Under the pieces are notes generated by a model. That model saw only the letters and a program-made list of their open reading frames with translations, had not been told where the DNA came from and ran no database searches. 64,000 nt of DNA from Hwangdonia lutea (GTDB taxonomy: Bacteria; Bacteroidota; Bacteroidia; Flavobacteriales; Flavobacteriaceae), in contig NZ_CP136521.1 of the NCBI RefSeq assembly GCF_032814565.1, positions 3,692,501 through 3,756,500 on the forward strand. The letters are read 5' to 3'. Both the position numbers and the translations under genes were made by a program. Each line of letters opens with the position of its first letter. Position 1 is the first letter of the stretch. This document shows positions 44,441 to 53,854 of this stretch, one piece after another.

Positions 44441-47400
44441 TTAATTATCTTTTTTTGAGGATGATTTATGGGTGATATAACTTGGAGCCAAATTACTCTC
44501 GTCTTCTTTTACGGTTGTATCAGAAGTTTCTTTTTCCACATTATCTTCGTCGGGTTGTTTTTTGAAAAGACTGCGGATTAATTCCTTAAACGTATCAAAA
44601 TCTACATTATAAGATAAACCAACACCTTGGGTGTAACCTATTTTTTCACCAAAATTACGAATGCTGTTTTCTCTGTTGAATACCTTTGCGGTTAATGTAC
44701 CTTCTTCATTTAGCAGAAAATTTATCTCAACATCGCCAGCAATTACGGTTTCTGTCGCCCCACCAATAGGCACCCCCAACTTACCATTAATCAATACTTT
44801 ATCGCTTATTTTTGTTTGAATGGAGGCACTAAACCTGTCGTCGGTTTTATAATCTGGTCGGTTTTCGCCAACTTCGTAGTTAAAGCCAAAATCGAACTTT
44901 CCGTTTTCACTTGAAAAAATACCATTAACAATGCCGTTAAGTCGTTCTGCAATGGTACCCGAGAAATTAAGGTCGTTTAATCCGCGCGAAAAAGAGCCGG
45001 TTGACAATAAATACAACGCTTGGTTTTGCCTGTCGTCAACAGATTCCAAGCGGTATTGCAATTCCGATTTTATGGTTGAACTTACGCTAGGAAACTCAAA
45101 CTCAAACTCGGGTTGCGGCTGTTCTAAAGCGCCCGTTAGCGTAATTTTCAATTCTACCGGAATACTTCTATTAATGGGGTTGTCTAATAAAGGTGAAGGG
45201 TTTGCCTGGGTTTTATAAATGGCATCCATTCTAAGATTGGCATTTAGCGGTTCGCCATTCCAGTTGATTGAGCCACCGGGTTGAACCTCAAATTCCTTTT
45301 GTACCAAGCCCGCAAAAGCAAAATTATAAACCCCTTCAAATACGGAGAAATCGCCCCACATATTAAATTTTCCGTTGGTATTGATTTCTACTAAAAGCCC
45401 TCCAATTCCGCGCCCTTTTAGGGTATGCCCTGTGTTTTTATCGATAATGATTTCCACCTCGGCATCTTCAGTAATGTCCAAATCAAAATCCAACTCAAGA
45501 CCTTTAATGTCTTCAAAAACAATATCTACGCCATTTTCTTTGGCTAATTTTTCTTCTTTGGTTATAAAATGAATGAAAGAATTATCTCCAAACGACTCCG
45601 TATCGTTTAGCGGTATTTTAAAAACCGTGCCCCTTTTGGTTTCGCCAATAACACTTATTACCAAAGCCTCGGTTGGCCCATTTATACGAGCGCTACCACC
45701 AACGAAACCTGTGCCATAGTACAGTGCTTCGTCGCTTTCTTTGGTATCTAAAACCAGTAATCTGTTGGTGTTAATATCTAAATTTAAACGCCATTTTGAG
45801 AGGTTAACATGACTTAAAGATCCATTTAATTGTCCAACAGAATTGTACTTTGTATCCGTTAATTGCAGGTTTTTAAAATTAAAACTTTGGTCTTTTAAGG
45901 TTACCAAAGCCTTATCGTTTAAATTATAATCGACATTTAAATACGGAATACCAAGTCCTGCATTATTCAGGGTGAGTTTGCCGTTAATATCTGGTCGTTT
46001 CAAATCGCCAACCACATTGGCTTCACCTGAAACAAGTCCCCTTATATTCGATAAAACATCTTGTAATAAAGGGTTTAATGGCTGTAGATTAAAATCATCG
46101 AAAGCTAAATTAACATCAATATTCGATTGTTTGCCAACAACCGTTATATCGCCCACAGCACTAAATGAATTGGTATAATCGTTTTTTATGGTAGCATCAA
46201 TATTGTAGTTGGTTAAATCTTCGTTTCCTGTTATGGTAGCATCAAAGTCTCCCAAGAGGAAATTATTGACTTTAAAGTTATCTATTACTACCGTTGAATT
46301 TGGCAAATAGCTTCCGTTTTTTTGGAGAATATCCAATTTTCCATTTACGTTTCCGTCTAATGACAAGCTATCAATATCTGGGGTTATTTTGGCTAAATCG
46401 ACATTTTTAAAATTCAGCTTTAAATCTTTTTGTGTGGAATCCTTTAAAAAGCCCGAAAGTTTAATTTGTTCATTTTCATGATTAATTTTAAGTCTATCAA
46501 TATTAAAGGTCGTTAGTTTTTTATTGAACGAAATTTTATTAAATCTATCTTTATCTTCATTTATTAACCATTTGTTGTTTTTTATGGTAAAATCGGATTT
46601 TTTAAACCCGATTACCGACTCGTTTTCTTCATTAATGGTGTGATAAAAACTTAAATTGAATAAATCGTCATTTCGTTTTCCACCCTTAAACTCCGAGCGC
46701 ATAAACAAGGTGTCGTTAACGGTTACATTTATTAAATTAAATTTTGAAACGTTATAGTATTCGGTGTTAATACTATCTACCTCCACATATGTGTTAAACA
46801 GCGGGTTGTTGTTATCTACTTGCAACTCTATATTGTTTGCGAAATGCTTAAACCATTTAATTTTTGGCGATTTAAAGGTAAGATTAAACGCTTCTTCTTC
46901 GCTCTCAACCCTACCGCGGACAAAGGTGTTTTTACCAAGTTGAATTTCCGGATAAAAAACCTCGATTATTTTATTGTAAATTTTAAAATTGAAATTTATA
47001 CTTTGATTGGCAGCAACTTTATGCGGGATGTAATTGGTATAAATATGGCCTATGGAGTTTTCGAAAAGCTTTTTTATATCCTTTAGCACAAATTGCCCTT
47101 CTAGACTGCCCTCGATAATATCTGGTGAATTAATTTCAATAAACCGAGTGCCCTTATCAAATCGTGAGGATATGGCAAATTCATCAAAATAATAGGTGTC
47201 CTTTTGATTTTTATACGAGGTATTTTGAAACAATACCCTACCATAAGCATCATCATAATCACTCGCATTCATATTCATTTTTACTCTACTTTTAAAAATG
47301 GAAACACTGTCTTTTTTAACAAAGTTTAAGGCGTTTAAGTTGGCATAATCCACATTGGCTGTAAAATCGTATTTTTTCAAGTCTTCTGAAAAATCAACCA

Positions 47401-48832
47401 ACCCGTTAAAATTTAATTGCAGGTTTCTGTCGTTAGCTATTAAATTTCCATCAAAAATTCTATTTTTTACGTTGCCCGCAATTTTAATTCTATTGTAATT
47501 GTAGTTGTTATACACTATTTGAAACACATCGCCATCAACCTGTGTGTCAATTGTTTCTGCAATAAAACCCGTGCCGTTAACATTTAGATTAAATGAGGTC
47601 AATCCAACATTTGGAGCTTCAATTAAAGTGCCCAAATCAAATTCTTCAAAAATAATTTTTCCTTTATAAGACGAATTATCGATATCGTTAATTTTAGTGA
47701 TTTCTAAAGTTGAATTAACAAAACCCAATTCGGTATCAATTTTAACGTCGGCATTTATGGTTGATGCGGTAATTTGCGTTTGCCCTACTATTTTAAACCG
47801 ACCCAATTTATCGAACGACGATGGAATAGCTTGTCCCAAAACATTGGGCAACAGTGCTGTTAAATCTTTATACGTAGAGCTTAAATTATTGAACCTACCG
47901 TTCATATAAAAATCGCCCGCGTCTTTACTAAATAAATTTTTGAAGCTTAAATCGCCATAAATTTTGGTATTTCGGCTCGTGTTCAATTTTAAATTTGAGG
48001 CTTTTAAATCGTTTAAGGTTCCCTTTAAATCAACACTAAACCGCGCATATTGGTTGTTACCAAACTCGTTATAAAAGGTGTTTAACTCGTTAAGCAAAAC
48101 ATTGGAGTCTTTAAAACTTGCGGTAACCAAAACCTTGTCTTCAAAAAACTGTAAGTCTTCTCGATTGTACGAAAATTTCAATTCACCTTTTAATTCTGAA
48201 TTTGGTGTTTTTATTTTCAAATTTTCAAAGGTCATGTCGGTTAGTGTATAACTAAAATTAGTCATTAGGTTTTTAACCACAACGCCTCTACTGTCTTTAA
48301 ACCCTAGGGTATTAATTCTGGCACTAACATCGCTTCCGTTAATTAAAAAATTGGTGGCGTTAATGTTTAAATCTTCAAAATCCAAGCGTTTTGAGGTTTC
48401 CCTATTTTCATCCGATAATTTAAAATGTCCGTTATAAATCGATACATCGCTAGAAGACAATAAAAAATCGCCACTTTTCTCTTGAGTGTCCTTTCCTTCC
48501 AACTTAGCCACAAAAACATCCAAATTGGTATCGGTTGTGCCTTCGTAAGTTTTAATGTTAAAAACCAAATCGATAATATCAATATCGCCAAAAACCAATT
48601 TACCGTTGTAGAGATTTTTAAAACTTAAAATGGAGGTGTTTAGCTCGGCAATGCTAATAAGCGTGTCTTGTTTGTAGTCTTCAATATAGATGCTTTTTAA
48701 CTCGACATCGCCATTAAACTGCAAGCCCACTTTATGAATATTTATATGGGTGCCAAATTCATTATTTAGTTTTTTGGTGGCATGTTTACCTAAACTTGTT
48801 TGAACAAAGGGAATAGAAAGCACCAACACCAA
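44441..48832 (-). CDS. tamB: TamB-like translocation and assembly module protein (DUF490)
   Basis: At least 1463 residues, an AsmA/TamB bridge-type protein: long beta-taco region of repeated amphipathic strands and a C-terminal DUF490 domain (roughly the last 450 residues, including INGKLGVPIGGA and the terminal FDTFKELIRSLF). TamB proteins span the periplasm and move lipid or assist outer-membrane protein insertion. The called start is TTG 48832 (VLVLSIPFVQT); an in-frame, stop-free extension to about 48918 encodes a hydrophobic anchor (KIAGIILLLFIILVLVLS) but offers no ATG, GTG or TTG. The tail is hydrophilic (SSSKKDN). The next gene upstream, tsaD, is divergent. Confidence 0.9.
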   Translation of the reverse strand: MVLVLSIPFVQTSLGKHATKKLNNEFGTHINIHKVGLQFNGDVELKSIYIEDYKQDTLISIAELNTSILSFKNLYNGKLVFGDIDIIDLVFNIKTYEGTTDTNLDVFVAKLEGKDTQEKSGDFLLSSSDVSIYNGHFKLSDENRETSKRLDFEDLNINATNFLINGSDVSARINTLGFKDSRGVVVKNLMTNFSYTLTDMTFENLKIKTPNSELKGELKFSYNREDLQFFEDKVLVTASFKDSNVLLNELNTFYNEFGNNQYARFSVDLKGTLNDLKASNLKLNTSRNTKIYGDLSFKNLFSKDAGDFYMNGRFNNLSSTYKDLTALLPNVLGQAIPSSFDKLGRFKIVGQTQITASTINADVKIDTELGFVNSTLEITKINDIDNSSYKGKIIFEEFDLGTLIEAPNVGLTSFNLNVNGTGFIAETIDTQVDGDVFQIVYNNYNYNRIKIAGNVKNRIFDGNLIANDRNLQLNFNGLVDFSEDLKKYDFTANVDYANLNALNFVKKDSVSIFKSRVKMNMNASDYDDAYGRVLFQNTSYKNQKDTYYFDEFAISSRFDKGTRFIEINSPDIIEGSLEGQFVLKDIKKLFENSIGHIYTNYIPHKVAANQSINFNFKIYNKIIEVFYPEIQLGKNTFVRGRVESEEEAFNLTFKSPKIKWFKHFANNIELQVDNNNPLFNTYVEVDSINTEYYNVSKFNLINVTVNDTLFMRSEFKGGKRNDDLFNLSFYHTINEENESVIGFKKSDFTIKNNKWLINEDKDRFNKISFNKKLTTFNIDRLKINHENEQIKLSGFLKDSTQKDLKLNFKNVDLAKITPDIDSLSLDGNVNGKLDILQKNGSYLPNSTVVIDNFKVNNFLLGDFDATITGNEDLTNYNIDATIKNDYTNSFSAVGDITVVGKQSNIDVNLAFDDFNLQPLNPLLQDVLSNIRGLVSGEANVVGDLKRPDINGKLTLNNAGLGIPYLNVDYNLNDKALVTLKDQSFNFKNLQLTDTKYNSVGQLNGSLSHVNLSKWRLNLDINTNRLLVLDTKESDEALYYGTGFVGGSARINGPTEALVISVIGETKRGTVFKIPLNDTESFGDNSFIHFITKEEKLAKENGVDIVFEDIKGLELDFDLDITEDAEVEIIIDKNTGHTLKGRGIGGLLVEINTNGKFNMWGDFSVFEGVYNFAFAGLVQKEFEVQPGGSINWNGEPLNANLRMDAIYKTQANPSPLLDNPINRSIPVELKITLTGALEQPQPEFEFEFPSVSSTIKSELQYRLESVDDRQNQALYLLSTGSFSRGLNDLNFSGTIAERLNGIVNGIFSSENGKFDFGFNYEVGENRPDYKTDDRFSASIQTKISDKVLINGKLGVPIGGATETVIAGDVEINFLLNEEGTLTAKVFNRENSIRNFGEKIGYTQGVGLSYNVDFDTFKELIRSLFKKQPDEDNVEKETSDTTVKEDESNLAPSYITHKSSSKKDN

Positions 48833-48928
48833 AATGATGAAAAGCAGCAGAATGATACCTGCTATTTTTGATAGTATTTTTAAAATTTTTTTGATGCTCT
48901 TAAAGTTACGATTTAATTAAGAATAAAC

Positions 48929-48936
48929 TACTTTTG
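48929..48936 (+). promoter_or_regulatory. Bacteroidetes -7 promoter element upstream of tsaD
   Basis: TACTTTTG matches TAnnTTTG exactly, 112 nt before the tsaD ATG. It is isolated and could also lie by chance in the tamB leader; strength is uncertain. Confidence 0.35.
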
Positions 48937-49047
48937 TACTTACGATTATTTACACACAGCCAGATGTTTTATGCAAAACTATACTGGCAACATTTAAGTC
49001 TCGATTATCGAGTCAAAATTAACAATTATTGTGCCTAATTTTTATTA

Positions 49048-50070
49048 ATGTCTTCACAAAATATTTATATTCTAGGAATTGAGTCTTCATGCGACGATAC
49101 AGCGGCTTCCGTAATACACAACGGCAAAATTTTAAGCAATGTTGTGGCGAACCAAAAAATACACGAAGAGTTTGGTGGTGTGGTACCAGAATTGGCCTCG
49201 CGAGCGCACCAACAAAACATTGTTCCAGTGGTGCACCAAGCTTTAAAAAAAGCGAACATTACTAAAGAACAGCTCAACGCAGTAGCATTTACGCGCGGCC
49301 CGGGGTTAATGGGCTCGCTATTGGTGGGCACATCGTTTGCGAAGTCGTTGGCTTATGGCTTAAACATTCCGTTAATTGATGTAAACCACATGCAAGCGCA
49401 TATTTTAGCGCATTTTATAGATGAAGAAGGTTTTAAAAAACCACCGTTTCCGTTTTTAGCGATGACTATTTCTGGCGGACACACCCAAATTGTGAAAGTT
49501 GAAGATTATTTTAAAATGACCGTTATTGGTGAAACCATCGACGATGCCGTTGGGGAAGCCTTTGATAAAAGTGGCAAAATTTTAGGCTTGGGTTATCCTG
49601 CGGGACCGGAAATTGACAAACGTGCAAAATTGGGGAATCCGAAAGCCTTTCAATTCACCAAACCAAAAGTTGATGGATTGAATTTTAGTTTTTCGGGTTT
49701 TAAAACAGCTATTTTGTATTTTATCCAACGGGAAGTAAAAGCGAATCCTAATTTTATCGAAGAAAACTTAAACGATATTTGCGCCTCTATTCAGTACACG
49801 ATTATTGGTATTTTAATTGATAAATTAAAACTCGCATCGAAACAAACCGGTATAAAACACATTGCTATTGGCGGTGGAGTTTCGGCAAATTCTGGGATAC
49901 GTCAAGCATTAAAAAATGGCGAACAAAAATTTGGATGGACAACTTATGTGCCCAAATTTGAATTCACAACCGATAATGCGGCAATGATTGCCATTGTAGG
50001 CTATTTAAAATATTTAGAAGGTGATTTTGCTGAACAGGATGTGATGGCTTCGGCGCGATTGAAGATTTAG
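49048..50070 (+). CDS. tsaD: tRNA threonylcarbamoyladenosine transferase TsaD
   Basis: A 340-residue Kae1/Qri7-type ASKHA protein. GIESSCDDTAA (10-20), the metal-binding HMQAH (114-118), ISGGHTQIV, GEAFDKSGKILGLGYPAGP and AIGGGVSANSG are all intact, as is the Asp of TTDNAAMIA. It transfers the threonylcarbamoyl group to A37 of ANN-decoding tRNAs with TsaB/TsaE partners that are outside the window. It begins a plus-strand run of RNA-modification and envelope genes. Confidence 0.97.
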   Translation: MSSQNIYILGIESSCDDTAASVIHNGKILSNVVANQKIHEEFGGVVPELASRAHQQNIVPVVHQALKKANITKEQLNAVAFTRGPGLMGSLLVGTSFAKSLAYGLNIPLIDVNHMQAHILAHFIDEEGFKKPPFPFLAMTISGGHTQIVKVEDYFKMTVIGETIDDAVGEAFDKSGKILGLGYPAGPEIDKRAKLGNPKAFQFTKPKVDGLNFSFSGFKTAILYFIQREVKANPNFIEENLNDICASIQYTIIGILIDKLKLASKQTGIKHIAIGGGVSANSGIRQALKNGEQKFGWTTYVPKFEFTTDNAAMIAIVGYLKYLEGDFAEQDVMASARLKI

Positions 50071-50117
50071 GTTTTGCCACAATACCGGTTGTTATCGGGA
50101 TCATGAATGATTTATAG

Positions 50118-50576
50118 ATGAAACTTAATAAACCTCATATTTATTTTTGGATAACTGCATTAGTAGTTTTTATTAATTCATTATTTAATTACGATTCTAA
50201 CAATGATTTAGATATAAACATACATGATACCTATTATATAATAGCTACTTTCCATTTAGAAGTGTTAATTACAATTGGACTTTCTTTTATTGGATTAATA
50301 TACTTCATAAGTTCAAAGCTTAAAATTCCTTTAATAAAATTATTAACTATTATACATACAGTAATAACAATTGGGTGCTTCCCTGTTTATTTTATAGGAT
50401 TATTTTATTTTAGTTTAACCAAACCCAACACAAATTTCCCATTATTTGATGATGACTCAAATCTAATTGCTTTTATAACGGTCATTTTTATTGTATTCAT
50501 TTTAGTCCAAATTGTTTTCATTTTGAATCTAATTATTTCAGCTACAAAACATCTCATATCCAATCATAAATCTTAG
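50118..50576 (+). CDS. Uncharacterised four-helix membrane protein with IHDTYY motif
   Basis: A 152-residue integral membrane protein with about four hydrophobic segments. The first loop reads NNDLDINIHDTYYIIATFHLEVL, which resembles the HDTY(Y/F)VVAHFH sequence of haem-copper oxidase subunit I, although the second histidine of that motif is replaced (TFH for AHFH) and the rest of the oxidase is missing. No other family recognition. It lies between tsaD and rsmE (12 bp before rsmE), with AT-rich codon use unlike its neighbours. Function unknown. Confidence 0.7.
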   Translation: MKLNKPHIYFWITALVVFINSLFNYDSNNDLDINIHDTYYIIATFHLEVLITIGLSFIGLIYFISSKLKIPLIKLLTIIHTVITIGCFPVYFIGLFYFSLTKPNTNFPLFDDDSNLIAFITVIFIVFILVQIVFILNLIISATKHLISNHKS

Positions 50577-50588
50577 TATCTTAGCTTT

Positions 50589-51308
50589 ATGCAACTCTTC
50601 TACAATCCAGACATTTCAGAAAGCACCACACAATTCACTTTTACAAAAGAAGAAAGCAAACACATTGTAAAGGTGTTACGCAAAAATGTTGGCGATACCT
50701 TGCATATTACAAATGGCAACGGTTGGCTGTTTACGGCCGAAATTACCATACCCAATATCAATAAATGCGTTGCCAATGTTGTTTCTAAAGCCAAACAGCC
50801 CAAACGCCATTACCATTTACATTTGGCCGTGGCACCAACAAAAATGAACGATCGCTACGAATGGTTTTTAGAAAAAGCCACCGAAATTGGCATTGATAGC
50901 ATCACGCCAATTTTTTGCGACCACAGCGAACGAAAGGTTATAAAACCCGAGCGTTACGAAAAGATTTTGCAATCGGCCATGAAACAATCTTTAAGCTGCT
51001 ATTTGCCAAAACTTAATGAAGCCATTTCATTTAAAGACTTTATAAAACAAGAATTTAAAGGCGATTTATTTATTGCGCATTGCGAAGAAACCGATAGAAA
51101 ATCGTTAAAAACGCAACTAAAACCAAATCAACACACTACCATTTTAATTGGTCCCGAAGGCGATTTTTCCGTTAAAGAAATAAAAATGGCGCTTGCCAAT
51201 AATTTTATTCCCGTAACTTTGGGTGACACAAGATTGCGCACGGAAACGGCTGCCATTGTAGCCTGCCATTCCGTAGCATTTATAAATGAAGCCCATAATG
51301 GGCAGTAA
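50589..51308 (+). CDS. rsmE: 16S rRNA (uracil-1498-N3)-methyltransferase
   Basis: A 239-residue SPOUT-fold enzyme. A PUA-like N-terminal domain (HIVKVLRKNVGDTLHITNG) is followed by the catalytic domain with ATEIGIDSITPIFCDHSERK, the SAM-binding knot LIGPEGDFSVKEI and LGDTRLRTETAAI. Length is typical. It methylates U1498 of 16S rRNA, a decoding-centre nucleotide. It begins 12 nt after the small membrane-protein gene and is followed 12 nt later by the DUF4159 gene, so the three are probably co-transcribed. Confidence 0.95.
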   Translation: MQLFYNPDISESTTQFTFTKEESKHIVKVLRKNVGDTLHITNGNGWLFTAEITIPNINKCVANVVSKAKQPKRHYHLHLAVAPTKMNDRYEWFLEKATEIGIDSITPIFCDHSERKVIKPERYEKILQSAMKQSLSCYLPKLNEAISFKDFIKQEFKGDLFIAHCEETDRKSLKTQLKPNQHTTILIGPEGDFSVKEIKMALANNFIPVTLGDTRLRTETAAIVACHSVAFINEAHNGQ

Positions 51309-51320
51309 TGTATTTACAAC

Positions 51321-51962
51321 ATGAAGCTATTTTTTTCACTTTTCTTTGCTCTCTTTTCTTTGCTCTCATTTAGTCAAGATTTAGCTATTTTAAAATACAA
51401 TGGCGGTGGCGATTGGTACGGTAACCCAACGGCATTGCCCAATCTCATTCAGTTTTGTAACGCCAATATAAACACCAAAATAAACCCAAAACCGCAAACC
51501 GTTGAAGTGGGAAGCTCCGATATATTTCAGTATCCATTTTTACACATGACCGGACATGGCAATGTGTTTTTTAGCGAAACCGATGCCGAAAACCTTCGCA
51601 ATTATTTAATCTCTGGCGGTTTTTTGCATATCGATGATAATTACGGCATGCAACCTTACATCACCAAAGAATTAAAAAAAGTATTTCCAAATCAGGAATT
51701 AGTGGAATTACCAGTAAACCATAAACTGTTTAATATCGTTTATAAATTTCCAAAAGGTTTACCTAAAATACATGAACACGACGGCAAACGTCCGCAAGCT
51801 TTCGGTATATTTCACGAAGACCGATTGGTTTTATTATTCACTTACGAAAGCGATTTAGGCGATGGTTGGGAAGATGCCGAAGTACACAACGACCCCGCAG
51901 ATGTTAGAGAAAAAGCACTAAAAATGGGCGCTAATATTATTAAATATGCTTTTGAGAATTAA
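51321..51962 (+). CDS. DUF4159 domain-containing exported protein
   Basis: A 213-residue protein with a short signal peptide (MKLFFSLFFALFSLLSFSQ). The mature part is DUF4159: YNGGGDWYGNPTALPNLI at the start, MTGHGNVFFSETDAENLRNYLISGG, HIDDNYGMQ and FTYESDLGDGWEDAEVH near the end. The fold resembles a Rossmann-type GATase1-like domain. Function in Bacteroidetes is unknown. Position between rsmE and the small-protein gene suggests a shared transcript. Confidence 0.9.
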   Translation: MKLFFSLFFALFSLLSFSQDLAILKYNGGGDWYGNPTALPNLIQFCNANINTKINPKPQTVEVGSSDIFQYPFLHMTGHGNVFFSETDAENLRNYLISGGFLHIDDNYGMQPYITKELKKVFPNQELVELPVNHKLFNIVYKFPKGLPKIHEHDGKRPQAFGIFHEDRLVLLFTYESDLGDGWEDAEVHNDPADVREKALKMGANIIKYAFEN

Positions 51963-52001
51963 ACCATTAATACACGCATAATATTGAAAGGAATTGTTCT
52001 T

Positions 52002-52136
52002 ATGATAGTTGAATTCTTTTTTGAAAACCAAAAAGTAGAAAGCACATTTAAAGATCTTCTTAAATTGCTTTTGAAAATTTTGATTTTCTTTATTGTATTA
52101 GCAATTATTCTTTGGACTCTTTTAAGAAAACATTAG
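52002..52136 (+). CDS. Small single-helix membrane protein (44 aa)
   Basis: A 44-residue frame beginning ATGATAGTTGAATTC (MIVEFFFENQKVESTFKDLL) and ending in one hydrophobic segment (LLKILIFFIVLAIILWTLL, about 22-40) with an RKH tail. A GGA lies 9 bases before the start. It was missed by size filters. Amphipathic-then-hydrophobic design fits a membrane micro-protein; no family recognition. Moderate support because it is short. Confidence 0.5.
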   Translation: MIVEFFFENQKVESTFKDLLKLLLKILIFFIVLAIILWTLLRKH

Positions 52137-52204
52137 TGTCCCGATATCTTTCGGCTTCATGGCATATCAACTAAACCACAAAAAACTTAATAAATTAACA
52201 GAAC

Positions 52205-52705
52205 GTGCAACTCACCCATTACAATACCAATTTCAAAAAACAAAAATTTCCAATCATATTGGTTTGCGACAATGTAACCAATGCACTAAATATTGGAAGT
52301 TTATTTAGAATCGCTGATGCTTTTGGAGTAGAGAAATTAATCCTTTGTGGCGAAAACATTCAGCTTGGGCGCAAAATGGCAAAAACCTCGAGAGCTACCG
52401 AGAAAGTGGTAAATTATGAGATTACCAAATCTGCTTCAACAATAGTTGAACGTTTAAAAAACGAAAAATATCAAATCATTTCCTTAGAAATTACAAACAC
52501 AAGTAAACCCATCCACCGCTTTAATTTTTCAAATAAAAAACCAATCGCATTGATTATTGGCGACGAGAATTTTGGGGTTTCCGAAGCTATTTTAAATAGG
52601 TCTGATGCTTTAATCCACATTGATATGTTCGGACAAAACAGCAGCATGAATGTGGTTCAAGCCACCAATATTGCTTTGTATGAAATAACCAAACAGTTAT
52701 TGTAA
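52205..52705 (+). CDS. TrmH-family RNA 2'-O-methyltransferase (SpoU)
   Basis: A 166-residue SPOUT methyltransferase, without an N-terminal RNA-binding extension. Motif 1 VTNALNIGSLFRIADAFGV (Asn and Arg), motif 2 LIIGDENFGVSEAIL and motif 3 IDMFGQNSSMNVVQATNIALYEI are all recognisable. The start is a GTG (MQLTHYNTNF); no in-frame ATG precedes it. It probably methylates the 2'-OH of a tRNA or rRNA nucleotide; substrate not given by sequence (TrmL or TrmH-like). Confidence 0.9.
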   Translation: MQLTHYNTNFKKQKFPIILVCDNVTNALNIGSLFRIADAFGVEKLILCGENIQLGRKMAKTSRATEKVVNYEITKSASTIVERLKNEKYQIISLEITNTSKPIHRFNFSNKKPIALIIGDENFGVSEAILNRSDALIHIDMFGQNSSMNVVQATNIALYEITKQLL

Positions 52706-52759
52706 AAATCTTCTAACTTCAGTTTTCGTGCTTCCAACTTCAATGATTATATTTACTAA

Positions 52760-53848
52760 ATGAAATCCAACACTATAGCAAACGGTATTTTAAAAGCCAT
52801 CGCCATTTTACTTGGCATCACCTTATTATTATACTTTTTATACAAAATACAATCCGTTATAATTTATGTGGCCATTGCCGCCGTTATCTCGCTAATTGGC
52901 AGACCTATTGTTATGTTTCTTCGCCGCAAATTAAAGTTTAAAAACACCATTGCCGTTATTGTAACCATGGTATTTTTAGTTGGATTGTTTGTGGGTTTGG
53001 TAAGTTTATTTATTCCTTTAATTATTGAACAAGGCCATAATTTATCACTTTTAAATATCGAGCAATTACAAGGAAAAGTAGAAGATTTGTACAGAGAAAT
53101 AATTGCCTATTTTGAATTGAATCAAATCGATATCGAGCAATCCATAAAAAACTCCAACCTTTTAACAGAATTGGATTATTCAATAATTCCCAATTTTTTA
53201 AATGCCGTGGTTAGCGGATTGGGCAGTTTTAGTATTGGATTATTTTCGGTATTGTTCATTTCCTTTTTCTTTTTAAAAGACAGTAAATTGTTTGAAAACG
53301 GCATTCTGACTTTTATACCCGACAATAAAGAATTGCGGTGGCGGAACTCTTCAACAAAAATAAAAGACTTGCTTTCAAGATATTTTGTCGGACTCATTTT
53401 TCAAATCCTAATTCTGTTTGTCATTTATACCATTGGGCTTTTAATCATTGGGGTCGAAAACGCTATTGTTATTGCATTTTTATGTGCATTGCTTAATTTA
53501 ATACCATACGTTGGCCCTTTAATTGGCGGCTTATTAATGATTACATTAACCATGACCAGCAACCTTGGCGAATCGTTTAGCGCAGTTATCTTACCAAAAA
53601 CAATTTGGGTACTTGTCGTGTTTTTAATAGGCCAATTGGTCGATAATTTTGGCAGCCAACCCATTATATTTTCAAAAAGTGTCAAATCGCACCCTCTTGA
53701 AATATTTTTGGTTATTTTAATTACGGGCATTCTTTTTGGCGTTATTGGTTTAATTATTGCGGTGCCAGCTTATACGGCTATTAAAGTGATTTTAAAGGAG
53801 TTTTTATCTGAAAATAAGATTGTTAAAAAACTCACTAAAGGTTTATAG
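52760..53848 (+). CDS. AI-2E family transporter (PerM-like)
   Basis: A 362-residue polytopic membrane protein with about eight transmembrane segments. The gap between the second and third groups (residues ~95-150) is a helical periplasmic region, and GLLIIGVENAIVIAFLCALLNLIPYVGPLIGG is the conserved family core split over two helices. Despite the name, substrates are diverse and poorly known. It is 6 bp before the methyltransferase gene. Confidence 0.9.
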   Translation: MKSNTIANGILKAIAILLGITLLLYFLYKIQSVIIYVAIAAVISLIGRPIVMFLRRKLKFKNTIAVIVTMVFLVGLFVGLVSLFIPLIIEQGHNLSLLNIEQLQGKVEDLYREIIAYFELNQIDIEQSIKNSNLLTELDYSIIPNFLNAVVSGLGSFSIGLFSVLFISFFFLKDSKLFENGILTFIPDNKELRWRNSSTKIKDLLSRYFVGLIFQILILFVIYTIGLLIIGVENAIVIAFLCALLNLIPYVGPLIGGLLMITLTMTSNLGESFSAVILPKTIWVLVVFLIGQLVDNFGSQPIIFSKSVKSHPLEIFLVILITGILFGVIGLIIAVPAYTAIKVILKEFLSENKIVKKLTKGL

Positions 53849-53854
53849 TTTCTG

